A stretch of 9,869 nt of DNA from Planctomycetaceae bacterium (GCA_031266315.1 JAISBG010000391.1:1-9869); one strand, 5' to 3'; numbered from the stretch's first letter, positions 1 to 7,264 are shown. Notes: a model not told the origin generated them from the sequence alone. Translations and numbers: made by a program.

Positions 1-25
1 ATGATTGCCTATGAAATATTACCTA

Positions 26-991
26 TTATTTTACGATTCCGGCAGGAATTACAGTTTGGCTGGAATGGCGGCAAACACGGATTGTTGCGGCGGACGGGTC
101 GTATTTGTCCGAATTGGTATAACGAAGAATCAATGTTCCGGCAAGTTCAATAGATTCCTGAATTTCTTCGCCAATCAGTATTGCGGTAGGACCTTGAAAC
201 GATTCGGGGATTAACAGAATCGACGGTCGGGCATCGGATCGGGCAAACAGTTCTTCCAGACGTTTACAATGATTTTCATTTCGGGCTAAAACCATTTTCA
301 CTTTCGGCGAAATACGGAGTTGCCGACCGGCGTTCAAGATTTCGGCGTCCCAATTTGTTGGGTGCGGCTCATGTTGAAACAGGTCGAATACTTTCGGGGC
401 GTAGGATTTTTCGCAAAGAAAACAACCTGTTGACATCGGCGGGATTTTTTTAATGCCCAACCGATGTGCCAATGCAATCGCCCGACCGCGCCCGCGTCCG
501 GTATAACGGTGCAATCTTTTCCGGTCAATCCAACCTTGTAATTCCGGCTGTGTCGGAATCATGGCTCCGGCGGAAAGCGGACGCACGATGTAACCGTCAA
601 GTTCCGATTCCCGTTGAATAAGACGGAGTTGATGTTGCATCTGGTTGTTCGGACGCTGACCAACCACATCTCCCGAAACAACAAAACCGGCTCCGAATTG
701 TTCCATCTGCTCTTTGGCAACACGGTACATCTCAATACGGCAATCAATACACGGATTCACCGCTTTGCCGTAACCAAAACGCGGATGAGCAATTTGTTCC
801 ATATATTCGTTGCCGGTACGGTAAACAATCAACTCCATTTCAAGAGCATCTGCCGCTTTTTGTGCCGGTTCGGAACGGTCATAAAAAGGAGTTGCGAAAT
901 TCAGTCCGGTTACTTCAATTCCTTGTTCCTGAATAATTCGTGTTGCCAACAAACTGTCCAGACCGCCGGAAAAAAGAACTATCGCTTTCAT
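26..991 (-). CDS. PP-loop ATPase, tRNA-thiouridylase-like (321 aa)
   Basis: Probable cytoplasmic ATP-pyrophosphatase that adenylates its substrate, most likely a tRNA uridine for sulfur transfer. Seen: the N-terminal PP-loop SGGLDS at residues 8-13, a CIDC pair (C81, C84), the stretch SGDVVGQRPNNQ (106-117), a basic GRGRGR run (165-170), and a second Cys pair in TGCFLC (C190, C193). The paired cysteines suggest metal or sulfur chemistry. PP-loop proteins of the MnmA/ThiI type are known to activate RNA bases this way. The last ~95 residues (IPESFQGPTAILIGEE and on) recall the NFACT-R-like tail found on some bacterial homologues, but this is a weak impression. The ATG at 991 overlaps the nnrD stop by 4 bp (ATGA) and has no clear Shine-Dalgarno, so translation is probably coupled. 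It ends in TAA. The exact modified base is unknown, and an alternative is another PP-loop activity (for example QueC-like). Confidence 0.85.
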   Translation of the reverse strand: MKAIVLFSGGLDSLLATRIIQEQGIEVTGLNFATPFYDRSEPAQKAADALEMELIVYRTGNEYMEQIAHPRFGYGKAVNPCIDCRIEMYRVAKEQMEQFGAGFVVSGDVVGQRPNNQMQHQLRLIQRESELDGYIVRPLSAGAMIPTQPELQGWIDRKRLHRYTGRGRGRAIALAHRLGIKKIPPMSTGCFLCEKSYAPKVFDLFQHEPHPTNWDAEILNAGRQLRISPKVKMVLARNENHCKRLEELFARSDARPSILLIPESFQGPTAILIGEEIQESIELAGTLILRYTNSDKYDPSAATIRVCRHSSQTVIPAGIVK

Positions 992-1920
992 TGGTGTTTA
1001 TTTTGTAATTTTCTGAAGGTTTGAAATGCTTCCGGAATAGATTCGAGAATGGAGGTTGCCGTAACCGATTCTTCGCCAAGCCGGTCGGCTGCGAAATCGC
1101 CCGCCAAACCGTGTAGAAAAACTCCCGTTTTTGCCGCATCAAACGGAACAAATCCTTGAGCCAGCAACGCCGCCAGAATTCCGGTCAAAACATCACCGCT
1201 TCCGCCTGTTGCCATTCCCGGATTGCCGGTCGGATTCAACGCAACAATGTTGCCGTCTGTTGTAATCGTTTCGTGTCCCTTCAATACCAAAACAACTCCG
1301 TGTTGTTCTGCAAAATCTTTGGCAACCGCAATTCGTTCTGTTTGCGATTCTTTGTCCTCTTCATCGGGAGTCGGCAAACCTCTGAGCCGCGCTAATTCGC
1401 CGGAATGTGGTGTTAGGATAATATTTTTGTTGCCGAGAGATCGGAAAAACGAGTTAAAGTGTTCTGTTCCGAGCGACGCCAAAGTATTGAGCGCGTCCGC
1501 ATCGACAACAACAGGACAAAGAATCTCACGAAGTAACAACGGAATCAATAAATCAATCTCCGCAGAACGTCCCAAACCGGGACCAAGAAAAGTTGCGGTT
1601 ACGGTGGCAAGGTGATTGAGCAGTGGTTCAAGAGCGGTTTGAGAAAATCGCCCTTTTTCGTCGGCAGGGCAAGGCAATGTGGTGAGTTCCGGGTAAAATC
1701 CGGCAACTGTTTCAAGAATTGGGTCGGGAATTGCCAACCGCACCAAACCCGCTCCGGCAACAAGCCCGGAACGTCCCGCCAAAGCAACCGCTCCCGCCAT
1801 ACCCCGCGACCCGCCAACACCAAGAACCGTACCAAATATCCCCTTGTGTCCCGTCCGCAAACGCTTGGGCAACACCGGAAGTAAAACAATATAATGAGAT
1901 AATAAATTGTAATTGTTCAC
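988..1920 (-). CDS. nnrD: ADP/ATP-dependent NAD(P)H-hydrate dehydratase (310 aa)
   Basis: Repairs hydrated NAD(P)H (NADHX/NADPHX) by nucleotide-dependent dehydration in the cytoplasm. It belongs to the ribokinase-like YjeF C-terminal family. Seen in order: HKGIFGTVLGVGGSRGMAG (residues 25-43), GPGLG (113-117), VVDADALN (138-145), LTPHSGEL (169-176), LKGHETIT (213-220) and the signature GNPGMATGGSGDVLTG (232-247), where D243 is the expected catalytic aspartate. About 310 residues is normal for a stand-alone dehydratase domain. The N-terminal epimerase half (NnrE), often fused to it, is absent here. The start is GTG at 1920: the next upstream in-frame codon of note is a TAG at 1939-1941, and no ATG lies before the conserved HKG motif. 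A second GTG at residue 16 is possible. No Shine-Dalgarno is visible. It is the first gene of a two-gene operon with the PP-loop ATPase. Confidence 0.92.
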   Translation of the reverse strand: MNNYNLLSHYIVLLPVLPKRLRTGHKGIFGTVLGVGGSRGMAGAVALAGRSGLVAGAGLVRLAIPDPILETVAGFYPELTTLPCPADEKGRFSQTALEPLLNHLATVTATFLGPGLGRSAEIDLLIPLLLREILCPVVVDADALNTLASLGTEHFNSFFRSLGNKNIILTPHSGELARLRGLPTPDEEDKESQTERIAVAKDFAEQHGVVLVLKGHETITTDGNIVALNPTGNPGMATGGSGDVLTGILAALLAQGFVPFDAAKTGVFLHGLAGDFAADRLGEESVTATSILESIPEAFQTFRKLQNKHQ

Positions 1921-2013
1921 CGAATTGATACCGTAATTCTAAGTATTTTTCACCAGCGTAAGTTGGCATGAATTGTATTAGGAAGCCAAGAATAAATTAA
2001 AAAATCTCTCCAC
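1921..2013. other. Intergenic leader of nnrD, no feature resolved
   Basis: This AT-rich stretch separates the nnrD start from the large inverted repeat. I see no ORF, no convincing -35/-10 pair and no Shine-Dalgarno. The promoter of the nnrD operon should lie here or within the adjoining inverted repeat. On the minus strand a run of six T (2003-1998 region) follows about ten bases after the end of the inverted repeat. Confidence 0.4.
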
Positions 2014-2189
2014 AACCTCATTTATAACCTAATTTTTCTGACGAAACAACCTCAGTAGCAAAAAGAATAACAAATATCCTAACCTCATTACTTCATTAAA
2101 AATTATCAATGAGGTAATGAGGTTCGTTTATTATTGTTCTTTGGCTACTGAGGTTATTTCGTCAGAAAAATTAGGTTGAAAATGAGGTT
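2014..2189. repeat. 176-bp inverted repeat with six AACCTCA motifs
   Basis: Two arms of about 83 nt (2014-2097 and 2108-2189) are reverse complements around a 10-nt loop (2098-2107). The outer 46 bases of each arm match at 43 positions, including CCTAATTTTTCTGACGAAA. The inner 17 match at 16 (AACCTCATTACYTCATT). Between them lies an AT-rich, poorly matched section of about 20 nt. Each arm contains three spaced copies of (A)ACCTCA, so the motif occurs six times in mirrored order. No ORF or transposase is inside. It could be a non-autonomous MITE-like element, a protein-binding array, or a very long RNA hairpin 3' of the 162-aa gene. No convincing target-site duplication is visible. Short similarity just outside (TCTCT on both sides) hints that the ends may extend a little further. 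Confidence 0.85.
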
Positions 2190-2264
2190 AAAATAAGAGA
2201 ATCGTTGAACAAATTCCCACATATTTTGAAGTCCTGATTTGCGTGATACGTTCTGATGAAAGCC

Positions 2265-2753
2265 TCATCGTATCGTTTTGATTGGGGATTGTAATTCACG
2301 GACAGATAAAAGATCACTTATTAGATTCTTTACTGTTATAAAAGGTTCCATGGAAGGGTCATGTACTTTTTCAAGAAGTTTAGAATCAAAATCGAAATTT
2401 GTTTCATTCTCTAATGTCTCCATAAAATAGGCGCAATTAAATTCCCAAAGCCAATGTGATACATATATATCACGTTCTATTATATCGTTTGGTACAATCA
2501 AATCGGACGGAATTTTCGCTAGTATTGAGATTGTATTTCGTACTGCCAAAACAAAACTCTCGGTATCGTTATCAATATTGGCGTCCAACTCACAATCTTT
2601 AATGAACTTTTCTGTCGTAATTGGATGTCTGGACAAAATAATATCTCGTTGAATTTTTCTATGCAGATATGTTTGTCTCAACGATAACATTGCAATATAA
2701 ACCCAAATAAAAAGAATAATTATTGAAATCAATTTGAAGAACAACATAATCAT
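2265..2753 (-). CDS. Small single-pass membrane protein, unknown function (162 aa)
   Basis: I do not recognise a family. Residues 3-25 (MLFFKLISIIILFIWVYIAM) form one hydrophobic helix, followed by a basic stretch (LHRKIQRD). That suggests an N-terminal anchor with the rest cytoplasmic. The remaining ~130 residues are hydrophilic, rich in Asp, Glu, Asn and Ile, with no Cys cluster, Walker motif or repeat. The start is ATG at 2753, preceded by AAAGGAAGAA. The AAGGA core is only about 4 nt from this ATG, so the second ATG (2747, residue 3) is an equally good start. It ends in TGA. The gene is visibly more AT-rich than nnrD, the peptidase and the flagellin. It stands alone between repeat elements, which fits an acquired or fast-evolving gene, though this is inference. 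The codon pattern is protein-like, but expression is unproven. Confidence 0.6.
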   Translation of the reverse strand: MIMLFFKLISIIILFIWVYIAMLSLRQTYLHRKIQRDIILSRHPITTEKFIKDCELDANIDNDTESFVLAVRNTISILAKIPSDLIVPNDIIERDIYVSHWLWEFNCAYFMETLENETNFDFDSKLLEKVHDPSMEPFITVKNLISDLLSVRELQSPIKTIR

Positions 2754-2801
2754 TTCTTCCTTTATTTGGTCATCTGATTACCGTGCGTTTTCAGGGGCAA
2801 A

Positions 2802-2881
2802 GTCGGCTAACGCCGACGCGATGTTTTAGCAAAACATCGCCCACCTTATGATTGCTTACCTTTAATGAAAATTCTGCTGAA
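2802..2881 (+). repeat. REP-like double-hairpin repeat, copy A
   Basis: Two adjoining palindromes are followed by a conserved tail. The first is GTCGGC-TAAC-GCCGAC (2802-2817). The second is GCGATGTTTT-AGC-AAAACATCGC (2818-2840), a perfect 10-bp stem with a 3-nt loop. The motif CCCACCT follows directly. The tail TTTAATGAAAATTCTGCTGAA (2861-2881) is also shared with copy B (TTTAACGAAAATTCTGCTGAA), so the repeat unit is about 80-100 bp. Copy B lies at 5397-5496 in the opposite orientation, and a shorter copy C at 5561-5594 has this orientation. Stem bases differ between copies but still pair. Confidence 0.85.
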
Positions 2882-2885
2882 CTCA

Positions 2886-2942
2886 ATACCCCGTGCTGCA
2901 CTTCGTTTGCACGGGGGTATCCACGTGAAAGTCCTACGGACT
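2886..2942. repeat. GC-rich hairpin plus small palindrome
   Basis: ATACCCCGTGC (2886-2896) pairs with GCACGGGGGTAT (2909-2920) across a 12-nt loop, with one bulged G. Ten bases further on, AGTCC-TAC-GGACT (2930-2942) forms a 5-bp stem. The pair directly follows copy A and may belong to the same composite repeat. The position is far from any gene end (gene starts at 2753, peptidase stop at 3259), and no T-run follows, so terminator function is not supported. Confidence 0.55.
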
Positions 2943-3027
2943 AAAAATCATGAATAAACAATTCACCTTGACTTTCATCCTAAACGGTTACTTTTTAACT
3001 ACGGGGCGGAACTGGAGCTAATAATTC
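2943..3027. other. Intergenic, nothing recognised
   Basis: Part of the 505-bp gap between the 162-aa gene and the peptidase stop. No ORF with coding character, no tRNA-like fold and no clear promoter is visible here. The rest of the gap is taken up by the repeats described at 2802-2942 and 3028-3206. Confidence 0.4.
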
Positions 3028-3206
3028 ATTTTTAACCACCGAGGACACAGAGAAAAGATTTTTTGACTTTTTTGAACAATTTTTTTGAACAACTGGAATA
3101 CACGAAACTTTTGTTTCTTTACTTTATGTATTTTAAGCCGGTCAAAACATTGATCAAAAAAATTATCTCAGTGAACTCTGTGCTCTCTGTGGTAAAAATT
3201 AAAAAT
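3028..3206. repeat. Inverted pair of ACCACAGAG-type repeats (about 179 bp)
   Basis: The left copy contains CATTTTTAACCACCGAGG then ACACAGAG and ATTTTTTGA (3028-3065). The right copy is its reverse complement, with ACCACAGAGAGCACAGAG and ATTTTTTTGA on the minus strand (3206-3152). The arms are imperfect, since the right one has small insertions. The centre is A/T-rich with direct repeats of TTTTTTGAACAA. From memory, ACCACAGAGGACACAGAG-like sequences are widespread intergenic repeats in environmental bacteria, and they produce spurious TTESTEFTE-like peptides when translated, as happens here on the minus strand. No transposase is present, so mobility is only inferred. Confidence 0.7.
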
Positions 3207-3258
3207 GTATTTTTAGAGATGCCCAAAAAATAAAATGATCGGTTTTTATTTTCCCATT

Positions 3259-5358
3259 TTATTTTCCCAATTCGTCGGCAATACGGTCGGCTCCGTAGAT
3301 TTTTCGTAACGATTCGACAATCACATCGGCGTGTACCGAAACACATCGGCTTTGCAATTCGGTATAGACGAAGTTGTTTGAAAGCGAATAAATGTTACCG
3401 TCAAACGCCAAACCAACAACTTCACCTTTGGTGTTGATCAACGGACTACCGCTGTTGCCGCCAATAATATCGTTTGTCGTTACCAAATTGAATGCGGTGT
3501 TTGGATTGAGTTTTTCCTTGCCGTCCTTCCAACTTTTCGGCGGGTCAAACGGTTCTTTGAATTTTTGTTTCTCCGCACGGTCGAACATTCCGGCAATTGT
3601 TGTAATGGGCGGAACATCGGTTCCGTCGTCTTCTTTGTAACTTTTCACCGCACCGTAAGAAAGCCGAAGTGTGAAGGTTGCATCGGGATAAACACTTGTT
3701 CCTAATTTTTCGAAACGCTTTTTTGCCAACTCCGCGTATGCTTCCGTCATCGGGGCTTCGACTTCATTTTCGTAGGCTTCACGATATTTTTTCGCAAATG
3801 GTTCTAATCGCAACGCTAATTGAATCATCGGATCGCCCGAATATTTAACCGCATTGATTCCTTCTTCGGCAATTCGTTTTCGTTCCGCAATATCCCGAAC
3901 TTTGGAACGGAGAATAAGTTCCGTTGCGTATTCTTTCGGCGATAAATCAAAATCCAACACGGGAACCCAATTGCCCCAAGTGCCGCCGTATGCATCACGT
4001 ACATGATTCAATGAATCCGTCAGTTTCAGAATTTCAATATCTTCATAAATCGGCGTATCAGCAAAAAGTGTTTGTTTAAGCGATTCAAGATTTCCGTCGC
4101 GATATTCTTTTAAACGTTCGGAATTAGGTTTTTCCGTTTCATAGGCAAGCCGAACCAACATTCGGGCAATTTTGAACGTTTGACTGTTGAATGCCTCGCC
4201 TAACTCAAAAAAATCATAAGCAAAATATCGTCCCTGAGAAGCAAGAAGGCAAGCGTTGAATATTTTTTCTTCAGGGGAAGAAGTTTTAGACCATTGCTCT
4301 TTAGACCATTGATTTTGGGACGTTAATGAAATTGATTGCGGCAGGTTTTTCCACAGTGACGGTGTGCGAAGACCTTGTAATTGCCCGATTGCCCGCTTGC
4401 GGTAATTTTGAACGGCTCCAAGATCATCAGCAATCCGGCGTTGATTTTCAAGGCTGCGGCTGCTGAACGCCGAATAAATCACTTCACGCCGATAAAGTTT
4501 TTGTAACCGCTGTGGAAAGTAGATGTCGCGTTGAAATTCGAGATGTTCGCGTGTGTAAGAACGTTCCGTTCTGCCGGGAAAACCTGAAACAAAAACAAGT
4601 TCGCCGTCTTTCACGCCGTCGGTTGACCATTTCAAAAAATGTTCAATTTTTGCCGGTTTGCCGTCTTCGTAAGCACGGAAAAGTGAACAGTCAACACAAT
4701 AACGCGGATATTCGTAATTGTCGGGATCGCCGCCGAATGCCGCAATATTTTGTTCCGGCGCCCAAACGAGCCGAATATCGTTATAAATTTTGTAATTGTA
4801 AAGCCGGTAAACACCGCCTTGATACAATGTTGTAACTTCACAGCGAAGTTTGGTTTTGTCGGCTGCTTCTTTTTCAATTGCCGCGATCACCGAATTGCGT
4901 GCTTTTTGGGCTTCTTCGGCGGACATTTTCGGTGTTACGGCGGCGTTGACTTTTTCCGTAACATCTTCCGATGAAACCGGAACAAGAATTTCAAGACCTT
5001 CACACGGCAATTCGTCGGCAAACGTTTTGGCGTAAAAACCGTTTTCGAGCAAATTATTTTCTGGTGTACTGAGTTCGTGCAAGTTTCGCGCTCCGACGTG
5101 ATGGTTTGTCATAATGAGTCCCTGCGACGAAACAAACGACGCACTGCCGCGACGAGCAAAACGAATCGACGACTGCTGAACATGTTGAAGCCATTCCGGT
5201 GTTAATTCAAAACCGTATTTCTCTTTTACTTGTTGCGTCGGCGGTTGCTCGAACAACCACATCCCTTCGTCGGCACCAACCGGAATCAGGAAACAACAAC
5301 AGCAACAAAATAAAGCAACAAAAAATGTCCTTCGTAATTTTGAGATTCGCGTAATCAT
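3259..5358 (-). CDS. S46-family dipeptidyl-peptidase, DPP7-like (699 aa)
   Basis: Exported serine exopeptidase expected to remove dipeptides from peptide N-termini in the periplasm or at the cell surface. Residues 1-29 are a signal peptide: basic MITRISKLRR, then a hydrophobic core with five consecutive Cys (18-22), with probable cleavage after VGA. The mature protein starts DEGMWLFEQPP, typical of the family. The chymotrypsin-like triad is visible as H87 in TNHH, D223 in RYCVDCSLF (after FGGDPDNYEYPR) and S636 in GGNSGSP. The usual family motif TNHHC reads TNHHV here. Gly654, 18 residues after the catalytic Ser (in AFDGN), sits where DPP7 has Gly and the Asp/Glu-specific DPP11 has Arg. This favours hydrophobic P1 specificity (established for the families, inferred here). 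Length is normal (~700-720). The start at 5358 is preferred because AAGGAG at 5373-5368 is 9 nt away. The ATG at 5364 is only 3 nt from it. Confidence 0.93.
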   Translation of the reverse strand: MITRISKLRRTFFVALFCCCCCFLIPVGADEGMWLFEQPPTQQVKEKYGFELTPEWLQHVQQSSIRFARRGSASFVSSQGLIMTNHHVGARNLHELSTPENNLLENGFYAKTFADELPCEGLEILVPVSSEDVTEKVNAAVTPKMSAEEAQKARNSVIAAIEKEAADKTKLRCEVTTLYQGGVYRLYNYKIYNDIRLVWAPEQNIAAFGGDPDNYEYPRYCVDCSLFRAYEDGKPAKIEHFLKWSTDGVKDGELVFVSGFPGRTERSYTREHLEFQRDIYFPQRLQKLYRREVIYSAFSSRSLENQRRIADDLGAVQNYRKRAIGQLQGLRTPSLWKNLPQSISLTSQNQWSKEQWSKTSSPEEKIFNACLLASQGRYFAYDFFELGEAFNSQTFKIARMLVRLAYETEKPNSERLKEYRDGNLESLKQTLFADTPIYEDIEILKLTDSLNHVRDAYGGTWGNWVPVLDFDLSPKEYATELILRSKVRDIAERKRIAEEGINAVKYSGDPMIQLALRLEPFAKKYREAYENEVEAPMTEAYAELAKKRFEKLGTSVYPDATFTLRLSYGAVKSYKEDDGTDVPPITTIAGMFDRAEKQKFKEPFDPPKSWKDGKEKLNPNTAFNLVTTNDIIGGNSGSPLINTKGEVVGLAFDGNIYSLSNNFVYTELQSRCVSVHADVIVESLRKIYGADRIADELGK

Positions 5359-5367
5359 AAACATAGT

Positions 5368-5373
5368 CTCCTT
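5368..5373 (-). promoter_or_regulatory. Shine-Dalgarno AAGGAG of the S46 peptidase
   Basis: On the minus strand AAGGAG-ACT-ATG-TTT-ATG is read. The perfect six-base site is 3 nt from the ATG at 5364 and 9 nt from the ATG at 5358, so it argues for the second ATG as the true start. It is the clearest ribosome binding site in the window. Confidence 0.7.
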
Positions 5374-5396
5374 AAGTGTTAAAAAATTGGTAATCT

Positions 5397-5496
5397 TTCA
5401 GCAGAATTTTCGTTAAAGGTCTGCAATTATGAGGTGGACAACCTTTCGTAGGTGGGCGACCTTTTGCTAAAAGGTCGCGTCGGCGTATTCGCCGAC
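5397..5496 (-). repeat. REP-like double-hairpin repeat, copy B
   Basis: Opposite orientation to copy A. Read on the plus strand it has GCGACCTTTT-GCT-AAAAGGTCGC (5456-5478), directly followed by GTCGGCG-TATT-CGCCGAC (5479-5496). The conserved AGGTGGGCGA lies at the outer side of the first stem. Compared with copy A, the TG/CA pairs of the stem are replaced by CC/GG, which keeps pairing intact. It carries an extra ~20 bp (5431-5449, with a second AGGTGG and ACCTTTCGT) that looks like half of another degenerate hairpin. Its tail (5397-5417) matches the tail of copy A. It overlaps the region where the peptidase promoter should be. Confidence 0.85.
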
Positions 5497-5560
5497 AGTG
5501 AACCCAATTAACGACGGCAAATTGAGTTGCCTTCCGTTTTGGAATCAATACAGAGTCAAC

Positions 5561-5594
5561 CGGCGCGACCCTTCAGCGAAGGGATCGCCCACCT
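5561..5594 (+). repeat. REP-like hairpin repeat, copy C (partial)
   Basis: GCGACCCTTC-AGC-GAAGGGATCGC (5565-5588) is followed by the conserved CCACCT, in the same orientation as copy A and facing copy B. The stem is again different in sequence but paired, with one bulged base. The second palindrome is degenerate (GTCAACCGGC in place of GTCGGC...GCCGAC). It lies 54 bp past the stop of the flagellin frame, so it could also be transcribed as a 3' hairpin of that mRNA. Confidence 0.75.
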
Positions 5595-5647
5595 CTTTTC
5601 TGGATACTTAATTCGGTAGAATCAACCGTTTTGCTTGCAATTTTTTA

Positions 5648-7264
5648 TTAACGTTGCAGTAATCCTAGTAATAATTGGGCATTTTGTCCGTTTTGTTGTA
5701 AGACGGAAATATTCGACTGCATTAAAAGTTGTTGGCGTGCCAAAGCCGATGATTCTACGGCAAAATCTGTATCCACAATTTCACTGCGCGCTCCGGTTTC
5801 AATCTCAATCGCGTCCACCATGTTTTGCATGTTCGCCTGAATCCGGTTTTTTTGGAACGCCCCCAACCTTCCCCGAAGTTCCGAAACCTCCGCCGTAACT
5901 TCCTCCACGATTTTAAACGCGGTTGCCGTGTCCGTCAGTAAATCGTAAGGTCCACCGGTTTTGAGTTGAGAAAGATAACCGCTCACTCCGCCCAATGCCA
6001 CCGTGTGGACACTCTTTACCGCAATTCGGGCTTGTTGCTCCGAAACAACATCAGGTCCCAATTGGATCAATGCCCCGCCGCCCGTAATGCGGAAACCCAA
6101 AACATCGCCCTTTTGAACATTCGGATTTATCCACACCGACATGTCCAAATCAGATGTTGCTGTCGAAGCAATTCTGCCGGTTCCGGTCGCAAGTTGACCG
6201 TCAATCTCGGCAATAATATCCGTTCCATAACTTTTTTCCGCAATGTTGCCAAACCGATCCGTCAACGGAAAATCCGTTTCCAAAACCGCACGAATCGCTA
6301 CAAATTCCTGACTGCCGTATTCGACGGAATGGAACGTCATTCCAAGATGAGCGTTGTCGCTGTTACCAAGCATGGACGCCCCTAGTTTTGTCCCCGCCGA
6401 ATGAACCCTGAGCGTTCCTGAATCGCCAATGTGAACCGAATCCTCGCCGTTGGGAACTAACGATGTTCCTTCCGCAATTGCCGGAAGCGACGCTTCAAAA
6501 TAATCTTGAACCTCCGGCGTCGAATTGATCAAATCAACAATTTCCCGCGCCGTCGCCGGATTATCCGGCGAAACTCCAATTGTCAACTGTTTCGACGATG
6601 CATCGTAGGAAACCCGCGAACCATTCGAATCAGCAACAATAACAATTTCCGTATCATCCCACTGTTCGCCGGCTTGTTTTGCAGAAACCTGAAACATGGC
6701 GTTGATGCCGTTAGCGGAAACAACCGTCCCTTCCGGGCGTAAATCAGCCGGACGTATTCCTCCGGTCAGTGTTGCCCAATCACCAACCGCAACTCGTCCG
6801 CCGCCATCCGACAACGCTCCACGTGAAGCAACAAATTGCGTGTTCAAAACCGGATCATCGTTAATCAGTTTTACAATATCATCAACGGTTGTAACCGATT
6901 GAGACGGAATACCAATGGTCAACTCTTTTGAAACCGAATTGTATCGGGCAACCGGTCCCTCCGTGTCCGCAACAACCCGAACTGTCGTATTATTGTAAGA
7001 TGCTCCGGCATAACGCGACGTAATTGTGAAATCCGAATATTGCCCGTTTTTCGATGAAACGGTTGCGGTCGGATATTCTTCCCTAATACCCGAACCATAA
7101 CTCGAAAATATCAAATCGGGATATTGTCCGTCTAAAATAACACAGTCAATCGCTGTCGGATCGTAAGTCGGTTTTAACAAACCGTTTCCGCTGTTGGATT
7201 GTCCTGTGGTACAAACCGGTCTGTTAGGATTGTCCGGGTCAAGAACCGAAACACTCATTCCCAA
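5648..7264 (-). pseudogene. fliC: C-terminal part of giant flagellin, downstream of in-frame TAA (538 aa)
   Basis: This is the rest of the flagellin frame after the internal stop at 7295-7297. It lies in the same phase, and ten sense codons (TEESKQILDR) join the TAA to the TTG at 7264. Seen: two copies of the ~75-residue module (residues 83-152, RYAGASYNNTTVRVV...; 195-268, KQAGEQWDDTEIVIV...), a linker domain, then the C-terminal flagellin D1/D0 helix from about 445 to 538 (ARSEIVDTDFAVESSALA, ending QLLLGLLQR). The C-terminal block is intact and ends in TAA at 5648. As a separate gene it would have to start at TTG 7264 or ATG 7258, neither with a Shine-Dalgarno. It would also lack the N-terminal D0 helix that flagellins need for export and assembly, so an independent functional flagellin is unlikely. 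It may be translated by read-through, be a true pseudogene part, or be split by a sequence error. No second lesion occurs in 549 codons. Confidence 0.85.

Noticed and set aside
614..1024. Plus-strand frame of 136 codons opposite the PP-loop gene
   Set aside because: It lies antisense within a strongly conserved gene and has no domain of its own. It is a shadow frame.
2014..2189. CRISPR-like array based on repeated AACCTCA motifs
   Set aside because: The motifs are short, mirrored and unevenly spaced, with no 25-40 bp direct repeats or unique spacers and no cas genes nearby.
3227..3252. AAAATAAAA / TTTTATTTT hairpin just after the peptidase stop as a terminator
   Set aside because: The 9-bp stem is purely A/T with an 8-nt loop, too weak for an intrinsic terminator and easily produced by chance in A/T-rich DNA.
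3119..3346. 75-aa minus-strand frame with TTESTEFTE peptide
   Set aside because: The peptide comes from the ACCACAGAG-type repeat, and the frame overlaps the 3' end of the peptidase gene.
5648..7264. Independent second flagellin gene starting at TTG 7264 or ATG 7258
   Set aside because: There is no Shine-Dalgarno and no N-terminal D0/D1 domain, and perfect phase continuity with the upstream frame points to one interrupted gene.
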